A stretch of 64,000 bases of DNA. It comes from Datnioides undecimradiatus. Lineage: Eukaryota > Chordata > Actinopteri > Lobotiformes > Datnioididae. The notes beneath the pieces are model-generated. The model saw only the letters and a program-made list of their open reading frames with translations. It had not been told where the DNA came from and did not search any database. Positions 13,301 through 23,345 of this stretch are shown in pieces. Made by a program: the position numbers and the translations under genes. The stretch lies in contig WARS01000029.1 in NCBI GenBank assembly GCA_008933995.1, forward strand, positions 7,502,332 to 7,566,331, in the 5' to 3' direction. The stretch's first letter is position 1. Each line of letters begins with the position of its first letter.

Positions 13301-15872
13301 TTTTGTATGCAGCAGGGTGATTTGTCGGCATCAGTCAGTAACTCTAAACTAACTAACTAACTAAATGTTGAATGGCCACAACATTTAGCAGCTTGTTTTC
13401 TTCCCACATGCAGCAGTATCTATAACCAACATGTCTGTGTGTCTCCATCTGCTCTCACTCGACAGTTTCACTGGAGGTTCTCTGGTCATTGCACAAAGAA
13501 AACCTTTGTTTTACTTTCTGCTCTGTCTCGCTGTTAGGAACCACGCTGTACAGGAAGCTGAAGGCGTACCTGATGACGGAGGAGCAGCTCCAGGAGCACG
13601 GATACCCGAGAACGAACCCCGATGCTGCCGGCAAAGCCATCATTTTCAACCTCCCAGAGAAAAAGGCTGCCGCAGACCGTGAGTGACCCCACAGCTCTTT
13701 CACTCATTTCTCACGACGAGCTCTAAATTCTGAACATCGGTTCATGTGATCCGGGGCGTCTTTGACTTTGAACTGACACTCTGGAATATGTTTCCAGCTT
13801 TCAGCAAGATATGCTGTCGATGTGGAGCAGAGTATAAGGTCAATGTCAATGGCAACTGTGTCCGGAAAGAGGAATGTAGCTTTCACTGGGGTCGAGTGCG
13901 CAGATATAAAGGTGAGTTTGTTTGATCGAATTAAGTGCAAAATGTCAATAAACATCAATATTCTGAATGTTTATTTTGGTTTGCTTTGTTTTTTAACTTT
14001 TGCTGCCAAATCTGAACCACGCTCCGTCTCTACAGCTGCTTTTCTTAACATTTATTTTCCACCGCCTCTGTTCGTCTCATTCTCTCCTGCCTTCTCCATC
14101 AGTCGCCGGAGGCTGGGAGACCAACTACAGCTGCTGTGCTGCAGCTGTGGGCTCGCAGGGTTGTGAAGTTGCCAAGGTAACATCCTTTTCAAGCCAACGT
14201 TTTTTTCTACTTTGCATTTTTAGAGGTCAAATATAATAACTGTCAATGCTTAATGGCCCAATGTAAACCGAAATAGGGCATTTTTAAAGAAAAACTACTT
14301 TAAAATGTAGAAACAAAGTAATGCGTGACAGGCGAATGGAGAAAGACACTTAGTTGTGTGTATATATGTATATTACCTTAAATATCTTAAACCATGAATA
14401 TTGTTTTGCATCTTTTGTTGCTCTCTGACAGTAGGCCCTTCCCCTTCAGTGAAACATATTACTGTTACAGTTATCCGGCTTGTTTTACAATATCGGTATC
14501 CAGTGTTTTGTGTAACTTTAAACGCTTCTGTGTCTTTTAACTAAAGATGACTGTAAACTGTTAATCAAGCATGATGCACCGCTTTGTTTTTTAGGTACTT
14601 TTCTGCACTTTTTAAATAAACATGCTCAGAACTGAAACGTTTCATATTCCCACAGCAACATGTTCAGGACGGGCGTAAAGAGTCATTAGATGGCTACGTC
14701 ACCACATTCAGCAAAGCTCTACCACCTGATGGCAACGGAGGGATGTTTGCTTTGGACTGTGAGATGGTGAGTCATGCATCTTTTAACTTGCTGACAAACC
14801 TGTGTTTGTTTAATGTTAGATCTGATTTATTTTAAGCCTGTTTAATAGTAATAGTTAAAACATTAGTAGAGTTCAGATGAATAATTAGTTTTGTTTTGGT
14901 TGGTTTACCATATTTTATTCACATTTCTAATAAACTTGTTTTATCTCCTGTGAATCAGTGTTACACGAAGCAGGGCCTGGAACTGACGAGGGTGACAGTC
15001 ATTGACTCTGAGATGAAAGTCATCTACGATACGTTTGTCAAACCTGAGAGCAAAGTGGTCGATTACAACACGCGGTGAGTCTGTGTCCTGAAACTGTCAC
15101 TATGTGGCTCGTGTCTGCTACTGACTGTAGCTGCTGATGAAAGTGATTACCCTCTGAAGCAGTCACAGTATTGTAAAGTCAGTGTACGCTGTATCGTACA
15201 GATTTTCAGGAGTGACCGAGGAGGACTTGGAGAGTGCCACCATCAGTCTGAGAGATGTTCAGGCTGTGCTGCTCAGTATGTTCAGTGCTGAGTCCATCCT
15301 CATAGGACACAGTCTGGAGAGCGACCTGCTCGCACTGAAGGTACCATGGATCTTCATTCAGCTTCAAAACTTATAATTTGACACCTTTTAGCAGCAGAGC
15401 GGCAGCTTTTCCTCCAAACTGTCGTTGTCCTGCTCTGCTGCTGGTTACTGACGTGATCAGTGTCCACCACAGCTTTCCCTTCACTTCACAAAGTAACTCA
15501 ATAATTAATTAGGTAAAAAGCATTATTCATACTTAATAAATACACACTTAAATGTGTATTTATATATATGTATAAAGCCTAAATAATTAACCAATCAGAA
15601 TACAGCATCAGGAACACATTGACAAACTTACTGAAAACGGTGTCACATTTGAAGGAGGAAGTTTTGACCCTCTCACCTCGACCTGTACACAAGTTGTGCT
15701 AGTGTTTAATTCAGTAACAGCTATAAAGCCAGCTGTTTTGTGACACTGTTTAAACTTTGTTAAAGGAAATGTCCAGGATTTACTTAATTCTGCCTGAGAA
15801 TCGCTACTTTAATGAAGAGTCATTCAGTCATGGATGTGGACTCTCTCTCTCTGTCTCTCTCTCCCTCTCTCC

Positions 15873-15928
<56 letters not shown>

Positions 15929-16161
15929 TGATTCACAGTTCAGTCGTAGACACGGCCATTGTGTTCCCTCACCGCCTCGGCCTGCCCTACAAACGTGCCT
16001 TGAGGAACCTGATGGCTGACCACCTCAAACGCATCATCCAGGACAATGGTGAGAGAATCCCACAGAGCTAGCAGCAGTTTTATTGCTGCTGTATATGAAA
16101 CCAGTTGCCCAACCTCTTATTCACTGAAGTGGAGCCCACAGAGTCAAACTTGTAAAGCTAA

Positions 16162-16196
<35 letters not shown>

Positions 16197-16637
16197 GCCA
16201 AATTAAAGTCAAGCTTATTTCTGTAGCCCAGTATGCCAAATATATTATACAATGATTATGTTGTTCTGCTTTATTTGGCTGCACTATATCCACATCACCA
16301 GCAGATGTCACCCATGCACACTGTGGCAACAGAAGCCAGAGTGTTAAACCCAGTCTACTAATTCAGAAAAACAGGAAAAGATTCCTAAAGACGCGGTTTA
16401 CTTTCCCCAAGTACAGCCTCTCTGTGCTGTTAGCATGGCAACGCATCATCATTAACTTCAACACAACAGATTTTATCTTTTCTAATTTAGTGGATATATT
16501 TAATATTCAGTGCTGTAGTATTCACACATGTTGTTCCTGTGTTTCCAGTGGAGGGCCATGATTCGAGCGAAGATGCATCCGCCTGCATGGAGCTGATGAT
16601 TTGGAAGATCAAGGAGGATGCAAAGGTCAAAAGATGA
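7155..16637 (+). CDS. rexo1: RNA exonuclease 1 homolog, complete, 16 exons
   Basis: Joined exons (7155-7344, 8458-10331, 10435-10536, 11212-11422, 11636-11784, 11963-12100, 12186-12309, 12484-12582, 13538-13678, 13798-13911, 14103-14176, 14656-14766, 14959-15074, 15202-15340, 15928-16048, 16549-16637) keep one frame and give 1,263 residues (human REXO1: 1,221). REXO1, also known as an Elongin A-binding protein, is a nuclear DEDDh 3'-5' exonuclease. In order: an N-terminal CCCH-like zinc finger (C-x-C-x-H within residues 1-40), YDP/EYxP repeats, a long Ser/Lys-rich disordered region, a conserved [11 protein letters not shown] motif, a [17 protein letters not shown] motif, a Cys-rich CCRCG segment, and the exonuclease domain. 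Catalytic candidates are D1106 and E1108 (LDCEM), D1189 (GHSLESD), and H1238 and D1243 (HDSSED). All five are present, so the enzyme looks active. The start has A at -3 and matches the vertebrate N-terminus MLRSTGFFR. Confidence 0.97.
7345..8457 (+). other. rexo1: rexo1 intron 1
   Basis: A 1.1-kb AT-rich intron ending CCTGCAG. No embedded gene or clear repeat was recognised. Confidence 0.85.
8458..10331 (+). CDS. rexo1: rexo1 coding exon 2 (large exon)
   Basis: This 1,874-base exon encodes residues 64-688, the low-complexity half of the protein. It carries seven Y-x-P motifs (such as GYDPF, PYDPS, AYDPG, EYDPL) and three KYT...EYxPxS modules. A long Ser/Lys/Asp-rich stretch (about 9360-9960) follows. 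The conserved [11 protein letters not shown] and [11 protein letters not shown] motifs lie near the end. The donor is CAG|GTGGGT, phase 0; reading past it gives a spurious tail. Confidence 0.95.
10435..10536 (+). CDS. rexo1: rexo1 coding exon 3
   Basis: Residues 689-722, ending in the conserved [14 protein letters not shown] block. Donor AAT|GTAAGT, phase 0. Confidence 0.93.
10537..11211 (+). other. rexo1: rexo1 intron 3
   Basis: A 675-base intron ending TTTCAATCAG. A competing acceptor-like CTGCAG lies at 11140-11145, but using it would introduce a stop in frame before exon 4. Nothing else was recognised. Confidence 0.8.
11212..11422 (+). CDS. rexo1: rexo1 coding exon 4
   Basis: Residues 723-792, with [15 protein letters not shown] and [13 protein letters not shown], both recognisable in human REXO1. 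The donor is ACAA|GTACGA, phase 1. Confidence 0.93.
11636..11784 (+). CDS. rexo1: rexo1 coding exon 5
   Basis: Residues 793-842, ending [11 protein letters not shown]. Acceptor GGCCAG, donor AAG|GTACTC, phase 0 at the end. Confidence 0.93.
11963..12100 (+). CDS. rexo1: rexo1 coding exon 6
   Basis: Residues 843-888, with [20 protein letters not shown] and [13 protein letters not shown], a well conserved block upstream of the nuclease domain. Confidence 0.95.
12186..12309 (+). CDS. rexo1: rexo1 coding exon 7
   Basis: Residues 889-929, including [19 protein letters not shown]. Donor ACAA|GTATGT, phase 1. Confidence 0.95.
12484..12582 (+). CDS. rexo1: rexo1 coding exon 8
   Basis: Residues 930-962, including [20 protein letters not shown]. 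Donor ATGG|GTAAAC, phase 1. Confidence 0.95.
12583..13537 (+). other. rexo1: rexo1 intron 8
   Basis: A 955-base AT-rich intron with short AATC/AACT tandem motifs (near 13090 and 13345). The stretch 13140-13290 may be a very eroded family A copy. No gene was recognised. Confidence 0.8.
13538..13678 (+). CDS. rexo1: rexo1 coding exon 9
   Basis: Residues 963-1009, with [20 protein letters not shown]. Donor GACC|GTGAGT, phase 1. Confidence 0.95.
13798..13911 (+). CDS. rexo1: rexo1 coding exon 10
   Basis: Residues 1010-1047, with the Cys/His-rich segment [10 protein letters not shown] and [12 protein letters not shown], probably metal-binding. Donor AAAG|GTGAGT, phase 1. Confidence 0.95.
14103..14176 (+). 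CDS. rexo1: rexo1 coding exon 11
   Basis: Residues 1048-1072, [12 protein letters not shown] followed by GCEVAK, immediately before the nuclease core. Ends in phase 0. Confidence 0.95.
14177..14655 (+). other. rexo1: rexo1 intron 11
   Basis: A 479-base AT-rich intron ending TTCCCACAG. Nothing further was recognised. Confidence 0.85.
14656..14766 (+). CDS. rexo1: rexo1 coding exon 12 (exonuclease motif I)
   Basis: Residues 1073-1109, starting [15 protein letters not shown] and ending FALDCEM. D1106 and E1108 are the first two acidic metal ligands of the DEDDh nuclease. Confidence 0.96.
14959..15074 (+). CDS. rexo1: rexo1 coding exon 13
   Basis: Residues 1110-1147 plus two bases of codon 1148, including [11 protein letters not shown] and VYDTFVKP-like [17 protein letters not shown]. 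Donor CGCG|GTGAGT, phase 2. Confidence 0.96.
15202..15340 (+). CDS. rexo1: rexo1 coding exon 14 (exonuclease motif II)
   Basis: Residues 1148-1194, including [16 protein letters not shown] and [14 protein letters not shown]1189 is the third acidic ligand. Confidence 0.96.
15341..15927 (+). other. rexo1: rexo1 intron 14
   Basis: A 587-base intron whose last 87 bases are an almost pure CT tract running straight into the acceptor AG (see the microsatellite at 15841-15925). Confidence 0.9.
15841..15925 (+). repeat. (CT)n microsatellite forming the polypyrimidine tract of rexo1 exon 15
   Basis: The tract is an interrupted CT repeat at 15841-15876, then an uninterrupted (CT)n of about 24 units that ends in CTCAG|CTGATT. 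The repeat and the splice acceptor are the same sequence. Confidence 0.95.
15928..16048 (+). CDS. rexo1: rexo1 coding exon 15
   Basis: Residues 1195-1234, with [20 protein letters not shown] and [14 protein letters not shown], conserved in the REXO1/REXO4 nuclease fold. Donor AATG|GTGAGA, phase 1. Confidence 0.96.
16049..16548 (+). other. rexo1: rexo1 intron 15, with (TTA)n
   Basis: A 500-base intron with a (TTA)n microsatellite at about 16164-16196. Nothing else was recognised. Confidence 0.85.
16549..16637 (+). CDS. rexo1: rexo1 coding exon 16 (exonuclease motif III) and stop
   Basis: Residues 1235-1263, [17 protein letters not shown] then [11 protein letters not shown] and TGA. H1238 and D1243 fit the H-x4-D signature of DEDDh nucleases. 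The human protein ends in KTKR. Confidence 0.96.
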
Positions 16638-17670
16638 CCTCTGACTTCTCTACACCACTTCCCTTAGTTCAGCTTCCTGCCTTCACGTTGTCTGCAGGGA
16701 GGCAGAGGAGGTCAGGGGGCTTGCACCTGCTCTCAGAGAGTTCTGGTCACAGTGTCAGAGGAAGGCTTCCACCTCCACCTGCTCCACCTGTTTTGAGCAG
16801 AAACAGACTGAGAAAAGCCTACTGTTGTTGCTGCTGCCTACTGGACTGAAGAAGACAACTGCCGGTCCCTTCAAAGCAATAGGAGCCCAAATTATCAGTG
16901 TTTTAATTTGCTTCTAGATATTTCAGTTGTGAGCAATGTTAGTTCAAATGTATTTCTGTTGATTTGAGCAGATATTCATTCATGCCAGGCTGTACCTGCA
17001 GCCTAAATTGCACTATAGAAAAGCTCTTGTTGTATAGGGCCCAAGTCTGAGTACCTCATCTGTGTTTATAAAACGTATTCACTTCTAATGAATAAGATGT
17101 TACCTAGTCACACTAAAGTGCATTGATGTCTTAGTCTGTTGAGCATTGCTATGTAAAATGCACTTGTGTTTCTCCCATCACTGATGCTCTGTTTATGGTG
17201 CGGCTCATATCGAGTTGCTGGTTCGCTCACAAACCTGACTAATCCTATAATACTTGATCATATAAAAGTCGCTCAGCAGAATTGTACAGCCTCTGCTGCT
17301 ACTTATTTGGTTTAATTGATGGAATATATCACTGTATTTTATAGTTCAGACAAAATACTGACTATACCCGCCACTGTCTCTGTGTCATGTGCACTGCATG
17401 AAATAAAACAGGAATATCTGTGATAGCAGATACGACATGTTACTCCTCCATAAATCCAAATGTAGGTTCAGTTCTGATGAATTAGGCCTGGGTTCTTGAT
17501 TACAGAATATCAGCATTTCGTGAGTACCTGCTGTCCAGTGCTGTTTTATGTTGAAAACAACTTCAAATAATACTCGAATGCTGTAAATACGCTGTAAGCA
17601 GTTTCCTTTTGTATTTGTTCATTTTTGGTTGTTTATCTTTTTCTATTAAAAGGTATTAGTTAAACAAAGG
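16638..17670 (+). other. rexo1: rexo1 3' UTR
   Basis: Non-coding sequence after the stop with AATAAA at 17402-17407 and ATTAAA at 17645-17650. The second is followed by a GT-rich stretch. The 3' end is therefore near 17425 or near 17670. Confidence 0.6.
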
Positions 17671-17719
17671 TGCTGCTCTGTCTTTATGTCTCAAATCCTC
17701 CTACGCCTGCTCCACAGTG

Positions 17720-17960
17720 GTGGATTGTAATAAGTAATTCAACTCCGAGATAGGTTTCTTTACCGGTGCTTCAGTTTGATGCTACTTTATATTTCTACCT
17801 CACTACGTTTCAGAAACAAATATTGTACTTATATTTATCTGACACCTAAAGCTGCCGGTTAAAAGTTCCCTCGTTCTCTTGAGTCAAATGACCTCTGACT
17901 GAGTACTTCAGGTCATCCCTCGAGTAAAATGTAAAATGAAGTCAGTTTCAGTAAACGTAA
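17720..17960. repeat. Degenerate dispersed repeat, family B
   Basis: Contains GATGCTACTTTATATTTCTA, then CCTCACTACGTTTCAGA, then ATATTGTACTTATATTTATC. The first of these corresponds closely to TATGCTACTTTATACTTCTA in the copy at 26460-27045. Confidence 0.55.
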
Positions 17961-18339
17961 TGCAAGCAGTTGAATCAACACCTGTTCAGTCAAACTGTCT
18001 CATGGTGCCAGTTCCACTTTGTCAGTTTTTCATTCGACAGAGGTACTTGCAGATGTACAGTTCAGATGTGTGATGCTGCTCGTATTATATGTGTACAGGG
18101 CACCAAACCAACTTTCACTGTGGTTTACATTGCTATTATTATTACTAATAAGAATCCACGAGTATTCATTAAAGACGCACATTAAGTTTCAATCACGTCT
18201 GTTTTCTTCAAACTACAATAACAACTCTGGAGAGGTTCAGCTCTCAAACAATGCATCCTGGGAAGTTCAGTAAGCAATAGCTTAATTCATGTAATTGTTT
18301 ATGACTACTGAAGTGAAAAACAAGAAAGTTTAAGGTGAA

Positions 18340-18475
18340 CTGATTTGAAATAAATAACATAGTGTTACTTTTAACACTTAAAGTGCAGTTTTCTGATGAT
18401 ACTTATTTCCACAGTTGTATCGCTTCTTTTCGCCTCAGCACAAGATCTGAATACTTCTTCCAACTCTGCTGCACA
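18340..18475. repeat. Degenerate dispersed repeat, family B (end fragment)
   Basis: Ends with TTTTCTGATGATACTTATTT then AAGATCTGAATACTTCTTCC. This is the typical end of the family. Confidence 0.55.
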
Positions 18476-18699
18476 AATAGTTTTTGACAGTGTGACAGCG
18501 TTTTCTCTGTACTGTGTCGGGCCTCTTGCAGTCTATATGTCCCTTTAACAGCAGGTGCAGCCGCCGTAATTCTCCTTTCTTCAGCAGATGTGTAAATTGG
18601 AAAAAATGGGAGAGAAATGCTAAACTGAGAGGCCCATCCTTTCTTCGGTGTGTTTGCCTGTTAAGCTCCTCCCGTCACATGTCAGTATGCATTTCCCCA

Positions 18700-19030
18700 G
18701 GCCGGGCCGCGGACCCCAGGTATTAAAAGAGCCAGTTAGCTGGGATCAATACCTACACAATGTTCTAGTGACAGGGAGGGGGGCTTCCTAGTGTTTATTG
18801 AGTGTTGCAGAGATTTTGAACATGTGGAGCAAAGCAGCTTAGAGGGGTCGTCTTCATTATCAAATTCGATCAGTGCCTCTCTTTCTCTCTCCCTCGTGAT
18901 CACCTTTGACTGGTGGGGGTCACGAGGGGGGAAGCTGCAGGCCGGGGCTCCCAAACTAACCCCATGCTGAGAGACAGAGAGCTGCATTATCTCCGCGAGA
19001 GCCAGAGCAAATAAACACTTCACTGCCAAC
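18700..19030. promoter_or_regulatory. Candidate conserved non-coding element
   Basis: A balanced-composition island between repeats, with GGGATCAATACC, CATTATCAAATTCGATCA and GTGATCACCTTTGAC. No ORF is supported. Judged from composition and motif density only. Confidence 0.3.
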
Positions 19031-19039
19031 ATCCTGGAT

Positions 19040-19430
19040 AGACTAAAATCAGTCGGTTAATTGATAAGTCGTTCTACAGAATATAATCAGCAAATATTCT
19101 GATAATCGATGAATCGTTAAGTAAAGACCTGAAATTCACAGGCTATACAGCTTCTGCTCTGTTTCCAAATGTGAATATTTGCAGGTTTTGTTGGTCTTTT
19201 ATAGTTATAAACTGACTATCTGTTGATTTTGGATGATTAATCAGACAAAAAACAAGAGCTTTGAATACATCACCTGGGATTTGAAGCTGAGAATTTCCCT
19301 ATTTTCTGCATTTTTTTAGACCAGATGGCTCACAGCGCTGCAGCTAATGATGATTTTTACGCTCATCAATTATTTTCTCGGTTGGTTTTGTCTTGAAGAA
19401 TGTGAAAAGTGAAAATTTCTCAAAACCAAC
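19040..19430. repeat. Degenerate dispersed repeat, family A (two fragments)
   Basis: One fragment has GTCGGTTAATTGATAAGTCG and GATAATCGATGAATCGTTAA. The other, starting near 19350, reads GCTGCAGCTAATGATGATTT then CATCAATTATTTTCTCG. Both are end sequences of family A. Confidence 0.55.
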
Positions 19431-19619
19431 CCACCTTCCGCTCCAAGCCATTCATAATTCTACAGGTTGGTCAGTATAGTTCAAGAAGATGGTTGAAAGT
19501 GCGTTCGAAGAAGCAAAATACAAAATACTGTAATATTCAGGACAGATGAAGGGGAGCCATTAAATCCAGAGAACATTTAATATGCTAAACACGTGCGCTA
19601 ACGTGGTGCTGTTCCTCAG

Positions 19620-20160
19620 GCGGCATCAGCTCTTCATATTAAATGCTCTCACTTTCCTGCACTCCTCTTCCTTTCCCTCGTGTTACTTGAGTCATTGTCA
19701 GTTTGGCTGAAACTCAAACTTGCCTGGAAGTGGACCAGAATCTTTGTTGACACAGTTCGGATTATCCCTGGGCCTTAAGACACGGTGCAGAAAAGGCGAT
19801 GGCTCAGAAAGGCCAGGGTCTGTTTTCTCTCTCTGTTGATCTTGAGTTCAGCCCTTGCACCCCAGTTTGGTCCACTGTGGGTGCCCTTGACCCCCTCGGG
19901 ACACCCACAGCTGCCTGTCCCTCTCTGTCTCTGCCTCCCTCCCGCTCCCTGTCTTTAATCTATAGCACTCTTTCCCAATTAATAGACTGATCTTTACTCA
20001 GTCCCCTCGTATTGATCTCCTGCTGTTGCTGCTTATTGCCACGCTCCCTGGGGCTGCACAGGAGATCACAGGAAGCTAATTGGACGGTAATAAGTCTCGA
20101 GGTCTCATAAAGGAGGAGTTATTAGTTTCTAATGCATTTCTCAGAGGTGCAGTTCTTCAT
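19620..20160. promoter_or_regulatory. Candidate conserved non-coding element
   Basis: Includes GGATTA (reverse of TAATCC) near 19757-19762 and the dense segment GAAGCTAATTGGACGGTAAT near 20072-20091. TTATTAGTTTCTAATGCAT follows. No gene is supported. Confidence 0.3.
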
Positions 20161-20289
20161 TTTAGATCAATAAAATCAGACTGATGCTTTAGTTTGTTCA
20201 CTTTAAAGATTGTGTGTGCGTCTGATTGGGATTTTATCTGTGTGCGTGTCTGGATACAACCAGGTCAATGTCACTCTAAGCCCTGAGTG

Positions 20290-20660
20290 TGTCATAGCCA
20301 GTGTCAGGCCTCACAGCGTGATCCTGGCACTCAGAGGGGCTTAAGAAGACCAACTGACCCGCCGCCCGCTCTGCCTGTCTCCCTCAGGTCAAAGGCCAGC
20401 CGGCCCTATCGATTCCCCCTGATGAAGAAGCCTTTAGCTCCTCCGCCTGCTCTCCCCTCGTCGGCCCACATGCTCCCGGACTATCATCGCAGCCCCCAAA
20501 AGGCCTCTCAATTGTGTTTTGCATGCCGATCGATCCAGTTGGTGTCTTGGTGGGGGCCTTCCTTTGAGATAACTGACAACTACAAAGGTCCTCTCCTGAC
20601 AGGCCCTTGTCAATACAAATTTCCACTATTGATAAGCAATTAAACAAAGCCTGGACATAA
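20290..20660. promoter_or_regulatory. Candidate conserved non-coding element
   Basis: Contains a DR1-like nuclear-receptor site AGGTCAAAGGCCA at 20386-20398, then CAATTGTGTTTTGCATGCC, a CGATCGATCC stretch, and TATTGATAAGCAATTAAAC near 20627-20645. No ORF here looks like protein. Confidence 0.3.
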
Positions 20661-22473
20661 GGGGGGTTTGGTGTCTGAAGCATCTGTTAAACAGGAGACT
20701 TTAACAAAAACATCTTGGTGACAAAAGAAGTAGACAATAACAAAAAAAAGAAGAAAATGAAACGCCCCTCCACCCTCGCCCCCTTAAACTGCCCCTTTGG
20801 TTCCACTAATGCAAAAAGTAATTTATAAATAACTTTAAATGAAACGAGTGCATCAAGAAATCACGACGTGGAAGAGAGATCAGATCAGTTCAACGGCTAA
20901 ATTAACTGAGGTCGATCATTTATTGGCTTAAAAAATAATACTACTTGCCTTTTAAAGTGACAACATTTTCTTGTTCTTCTCCAAAAACTGAATTCTATAT
21001 GGTGACTGATGGTGGCTTTTCTGTGGCTTGTGCTCTGATGTGCCTATGCAAAGGTGCTCAGAGGGCAGATTATTTCAAATAAATAGCAACAGCAGACTAA
21101 TAAATCTGACTTGCTTTACTCACTCTAAAAGCTGCTCATATGAAAAAGTCAATGTGATGAGCATTTTTCAAAATTTTCAGATATTTTACAACCAAGACAG
21201 CATCAGGAGACAACTCCATAATGAAAATAACCATCAGTTGGAGTCCTAATGAACTGAATTTTCTTATTTTGCTTATTCAGTATCAGGTTATTTGATTATT
21301 TTTGGATGTTTAGTGTTTTGGTACAATCTTGTGATAAATTGGCCTTTGAAACACATTTTTTGTTGTAACTTTCCTAATGGTGTGAAACTCATCATTAGGA
21401 AGTCTTTATAATCTATTATTGAGATAATAATAACCTTTGTCTTGCCAGGTGTTTATCCTTCCTCCTTAGTAGTACTACACTGACAAATGTTGGTCATCAT
21501 AAAAGGAACGTTGATGAGTTTCTCACTTTCTGAAAAGTTTGCACCCACGTGATGTCAATAAGTCATTACTCAAGGTTTTTATTCAAGTCTGCAGTCGTGA
21601 GTGACATTTGTCAGCAGCACTTCTCAAACCAGTCAAAGGGATTTTTCACAACCAGGCAACGCAAAAGATGCTCTTGTTATTGACTGATAACCACATTACT
21701 GAATGATTTACTGACCATTAATGAAAGGGTGAGTCATAGGAAAGCAACGCAGGGTCTTTTTAGTCATTGTCTCTTTAATAAACCTGCAGGTACGAAATGG
21801 TTTGAATACGTTCAGCCTGTTTGCAGCAGCACAGAAACATGTGATGGGTGAGTATTAGCTACATTTTAATAACTTCATGATGTTTGAAATCAAGCGGGAT
21901 AGAGACTGAATGTTTCGACAGTGACTATTCATGTCGTCATTTTCTTACTGTCAGCAGAGCGGTGAGGTCCCTGTAATTCCCCCGGCAATATGTGACAACG
22001 GTTATTAAACCTGCACCGGTCCCCACCTGCTCACTGGTGAGACTTGTCAGTGATGTGACTTTGCCCTTTTGTCTTTTATTCACTGTAATCCATGCATGTG
22101 TGAGTGGATCCTCTCAGAGCAGGATAACTCCTTTTAAGCAGTTTTAAACACTGCAGGAGGGAGTCAAATCCAGTAACTTCTCATTTACCTCTGCACCCAA
22201 GTCTTTAATGCAAAGCGCTCACATCCTGGTGATTAGACCTGCTGCACCAAAGCCTGTTTTGTTGCAAAGAGTTGGATCCTCATCGAACATGGCATACAGA
22301 TAATTATGCTTTATTTTATTTTTTTAAAGGAAACTTACATCAGAGCAAATCACAAGAGACAATATCCTTTAGAGGACAACTCATCAATTCTCAACATAAG
22401 AAATTAAATGGTGCCAAAATCGTCTAAAATTCGCTGAGTTTGTTTTGAAGAGTAAATCTGATTGACATCACAA

Positions 22474-22524
22474 TCAAACTACTGGCTTACAGAGTTTCTG
22501 ACGACTCATAAGCCAGTAGTTTGA
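22474..22524. repeat. Perfect 16-bp inverted repeat with 19-base loop
   Basis: TCAAACTACTGGCTTA at 22474-22489 is exactly complementary to TAAGCCAGTAGTTTGA at 22509-22524. One mismatch and two further pairs extend the stem. It is not inside any recognised gene. Confidence 0.9.
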
Positions 22525-22949
22525 CTGTAGGCACTCATTTCTCCCTCCAAAATAAAAGCTTGAGCTTCTTAGCAGTGAGGAAATCCATAAAACAAGGCAT
22601 TGCTGAGCTACCTGCAGTGCCCGCAGTCCCTCTGATATTCCTGTGGTGATTTTCTGATCTGCACCCCACAAACACTTCAAAATCTAAATATATGGAGAAG
22701 TTCTGCAAACTCGGGCATACAAAAGGACATCACGTGTAATAAAATTGCTTCTCTCATTCATCACACTATGGAGATAGTCCTGGAGACATATTCTGTATAG
22801 TTTTATCTGTGAATAGTTCATCATCTTATATTACTTATATTAAGCCAGGGCTTGTTTCTTACTCATTGCTGATGAACAGAGGGACAATGGAGACCACAGT
22901 TAGTGTTGATAACAGCTCACAGGTTGTTGTGGGAATCTGAAGAGCTAAT

Positions 22950-23345
22950 TAAGGAGGACATTTCTCATTTAGACTGAACCCTGGTCGTCTTGGGTAGGAG
23001 GTGAACTGGGCCGAGCCATGCCTGGCCCGCAGAAGGGGAAATGATCCGGTGAAGAGGTGGGGGTGGTGGGCGTTGAGTGAGTCAGTGGTGGCGGCTCTGG
23101 GATGGGGAGGGTCACACACAACCACACTCTTTGTGTGCCTCTAATCCCCCCAGCCAACACAGCTTTGGCCAGGTTTCATCATGAAAGTGCCATGAAATAA
23201 CTACTTTTTTTCTCTCCTCGCAGTAAATCTCCCCTAATCCTGCGGGCTGCGGAGACAAAGGCCTCTGGGACCTAATCCTGGAGCTTTTAGTGGAGCTGAG
23301 GGGCTGGCCGACAGAGCCTCTTCTAAATGACTTATTTCTATCGGA
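22950..23345. promoter_or_regulatory. Candidate enhancer with three TAATCC homeodomain sites
   Basis: TAATCC, the preferred site of K50 (bicoid/Otx-type) homeodomains, occurs at 23142-23147, 23235-23240 and 23273-23278, all in the same orientation. A GAGCTAATTAAGGAG site lies near 22941-22955. The block is 2.2-2.4 kb upstream of the apparent start of the K50 homeobox gene. Confidence 0.4.

Noticed and set aside
15131-15160. TGATGA and CTGA boxes in rexo1 intron 13 as a C/D snoRNA
   Set aside because: The two boxes are under 25 bases apart, too close for a snoRNA, and there is no terminal stem.
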